Origin: Paracoccaceae bacterium | GTDB lineage: Bacteria > Pseudomonadota > Alphaproteobacteria > Rhodobacterales > Rhodobacteraceae | Direction of reading: 5' to 3' | DNA: 64,000 bases | NCBI GenBank assembly: GCA_009773055.1 | Contig: WOUW01000002.1 | Coordinates: 1-64,000, forward strand | Part shown: in pieces, positions 63,402-64,000 of the stretch | Layout of the letters: every line of letters starts with the position of its first letter | How positions within the stretch are numbered: the first letter of the stretch is position 1 | Program-made: the position numbers and the translations under genes | The notes under the pieces: generated by a model | The model's input: only the letters and a program-made list of their open reading frames with translations | Databases searched by the model: none | What the model was told of the DNA's origin: nothing

Positions 63402-63433
63402 ATGTTGATATACCGTCAAACGATAGGCGCAGT

Positions 63434-64000
63434 CTATCGAAACAGCCGGATCGCCTCATCCATCAGTGCTTGCAGAACCGGGGTCTGCGGATCGCGCCGC
63501 GCCGCGATCAGGCCGACGGTGTGCTCTGCCTCGGGCTCCACGATCGGGATCGAATGCAAACGCCCATCGGCCACGAACATATCGGCCAGTTTCTTCGGGA
63601 CCACACTGGCCCAGCGCCCGGTCAGCACATGCGCAACCAGCGCCATGGTGGAGTTCGACTCGATCATTGGCTGCGCATCCACCCCCGCTTCGCCAAGGTG
63701 CTGGTTCACGATGCGGCGGTTCTGCATGTCCGACGTCAGGAGGCAGAGAGGAACAGTAGACAGATCGTTCCAGCTGACATGCCGCCGTGTCGCCATCTCG
63801 GACCCCGGCGCGATCAGCAGGCGGTAGAATTCGGTGTAAAGCGGCACCTGCGACACCCGGCCCAGCGGTTCGTTGTCCAGATAGGTGATCCCCGCTTCCA
63901 GGTCCAAAGCCTCGATCCCGGTCAGGATCTCCACGCTGGTCCGTGACAGGATCGACACGCGCACATTCGGATGCTTCACGGTGAACGGCCCGGTCAGGTC
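63434..64000 (-). CDS. LysR-family transcriptional regulator (partial, C-terminal part)
   Basis: The right window edge cuts the N-terminal helix-turn-helix; 188 residues of the effector domain remain. LysR periplasmic-binding-like features: PFTVKHPNVRVSILSRTSVEILTGIEALDLEAGITYLDNEPL, TDVQNRRIVNQHL-like SDMQNRRIVNQHLGEAGVDAQPMIESNSTMALVAHVLTGRWASVVPKKLADM. Its gene precedes fdsG in the same direction (not divergent), which suggests it controls the formate dehydrogenase operon. Confidence 0.88.
   Translation of the reverse strand, partial: DLTGPFTVKHPNVRVSILSRTSVEILTGIEALDLEAGITYLDNEPLGRVSQVPLYTEFYRLLIAPGSEMATRRHVSWNDLSTVPLCLLTSDMQNRRIVNQHLGEAGVDAQPMIESNSTMALVAHVLTGRWASVVPKKLADMFVADGRLHSIPIVEPEAEHTVGLIAARRDPQTPVLQALMDEAIRLFR

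Noticed and set aside
1-64000. tRNA, rRNA, CRISPR, IS or prophage features
   Set aside because: No cloverleaf, direct-repeat array, transposase or integrase was seen on reading both strands; short tRNAs could still be missed by eye.

Overview
The window is GC-rich, densely packed bacterial chromosome (short gaps, many 4-base ATGA overlaps, GTG/TTG starts). Gene content points to an alphaproteobacterium of the Rhodobacteraceae (Rhodobacter/Tabrizicola/Gemmobacter type): an XdhABC plus BMP-transporter operon, a fdsGBA formate dehydrogenase, the heparinase-purH-lspA-DUF3035-M16-M16 string, pgsA-moaD-moaE, and Rhodobacteraceae-type dispersed repeats. No tRNA, rRNA, CRISPR, IS element or prophage was seen.

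Layout. 1-2.9 kb: EF-hand protein (cut by the left edge), an AhpD-like protein behind a good FNR/FnrL-type box, an FAD amine/amino-acid oxidoreductase and an aldo/keto reductase. 3-12.4 kb: one minus-strand operon reading xdhA-xdhB-xdhC-ABC ATPase-permease-permease-BMP binding protein, ending at a strong terminator; it couples purine uptake to xanthine oxidation. xdhB and xdhC each carry an in-frame dispersed-repeat insertion. 12.7-16.7 kb: DUF2269 membrane protein and dnaE. 16.8-21.0 kb: GntR regulator with a probable autoregulatory operator, then a DapA-family enzyme, an unrecognised 131-aa protein, a ProC-like dehydrogenase and an FAD oxidoreductase. 21-24.3 kb: DUF1624 membrane protein and pheT (pheS absent).

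24.3-32.4 kb is the least explained part: a minus-strand cluster (coiled-coil protein, unknown 378-aa protein, AAA+ ATPase, two small proteins, a 455-aa unknown, a small membrane protein and DUF1523). It is interrupted by a lower-GC two-gene cassette encoding a DUF2188 protein and a TIR/deoxyribosyltransferase-like protein. The first gene has a palindromic operator candidate upstream. This is the best candidate for an undescribed system.

32.7-43.4 kb: panBC, two cupins, an L,D-transpeptidase, a phytase-like esterase behind a Pho-box-like site, GlsB, creatinase, a zinc-ribbon protein, a P1 (NylC/DmpA) peptidase, and pgsA-moaD-moaE. 43.4-52.9 kb: M16 peptidase pair, DUF3035 lipoprotein, lspA, purH, heparinase II/III and two saccharopine-dehydrogenase-type genes. 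The HxxEH M16 gene and the second saccharopine gene are both broken by short internal deletions with frameshift; these are true pseudogenes or assembly errors. 53-56.4 kb: rfbCBDA (dTDP-L-rhamnose). 56.6-64 kb: DUF6064 and a fdsG-fdsB-DUF4287-fdsA-fdhD-fdsD formate dehydrogenase operon preceded by a LysR gene that runs off the right edge.

Themes: two molybdenum enzymes (xanthine and formate dehydrogenases) with their maturation factors (XdhC, FdhD) and molybdopterin synthase (MoaD/MoaE) lie in one window, alongside purine, creatine and lysine nitrogen metabolism and two Pho-box-like sites.
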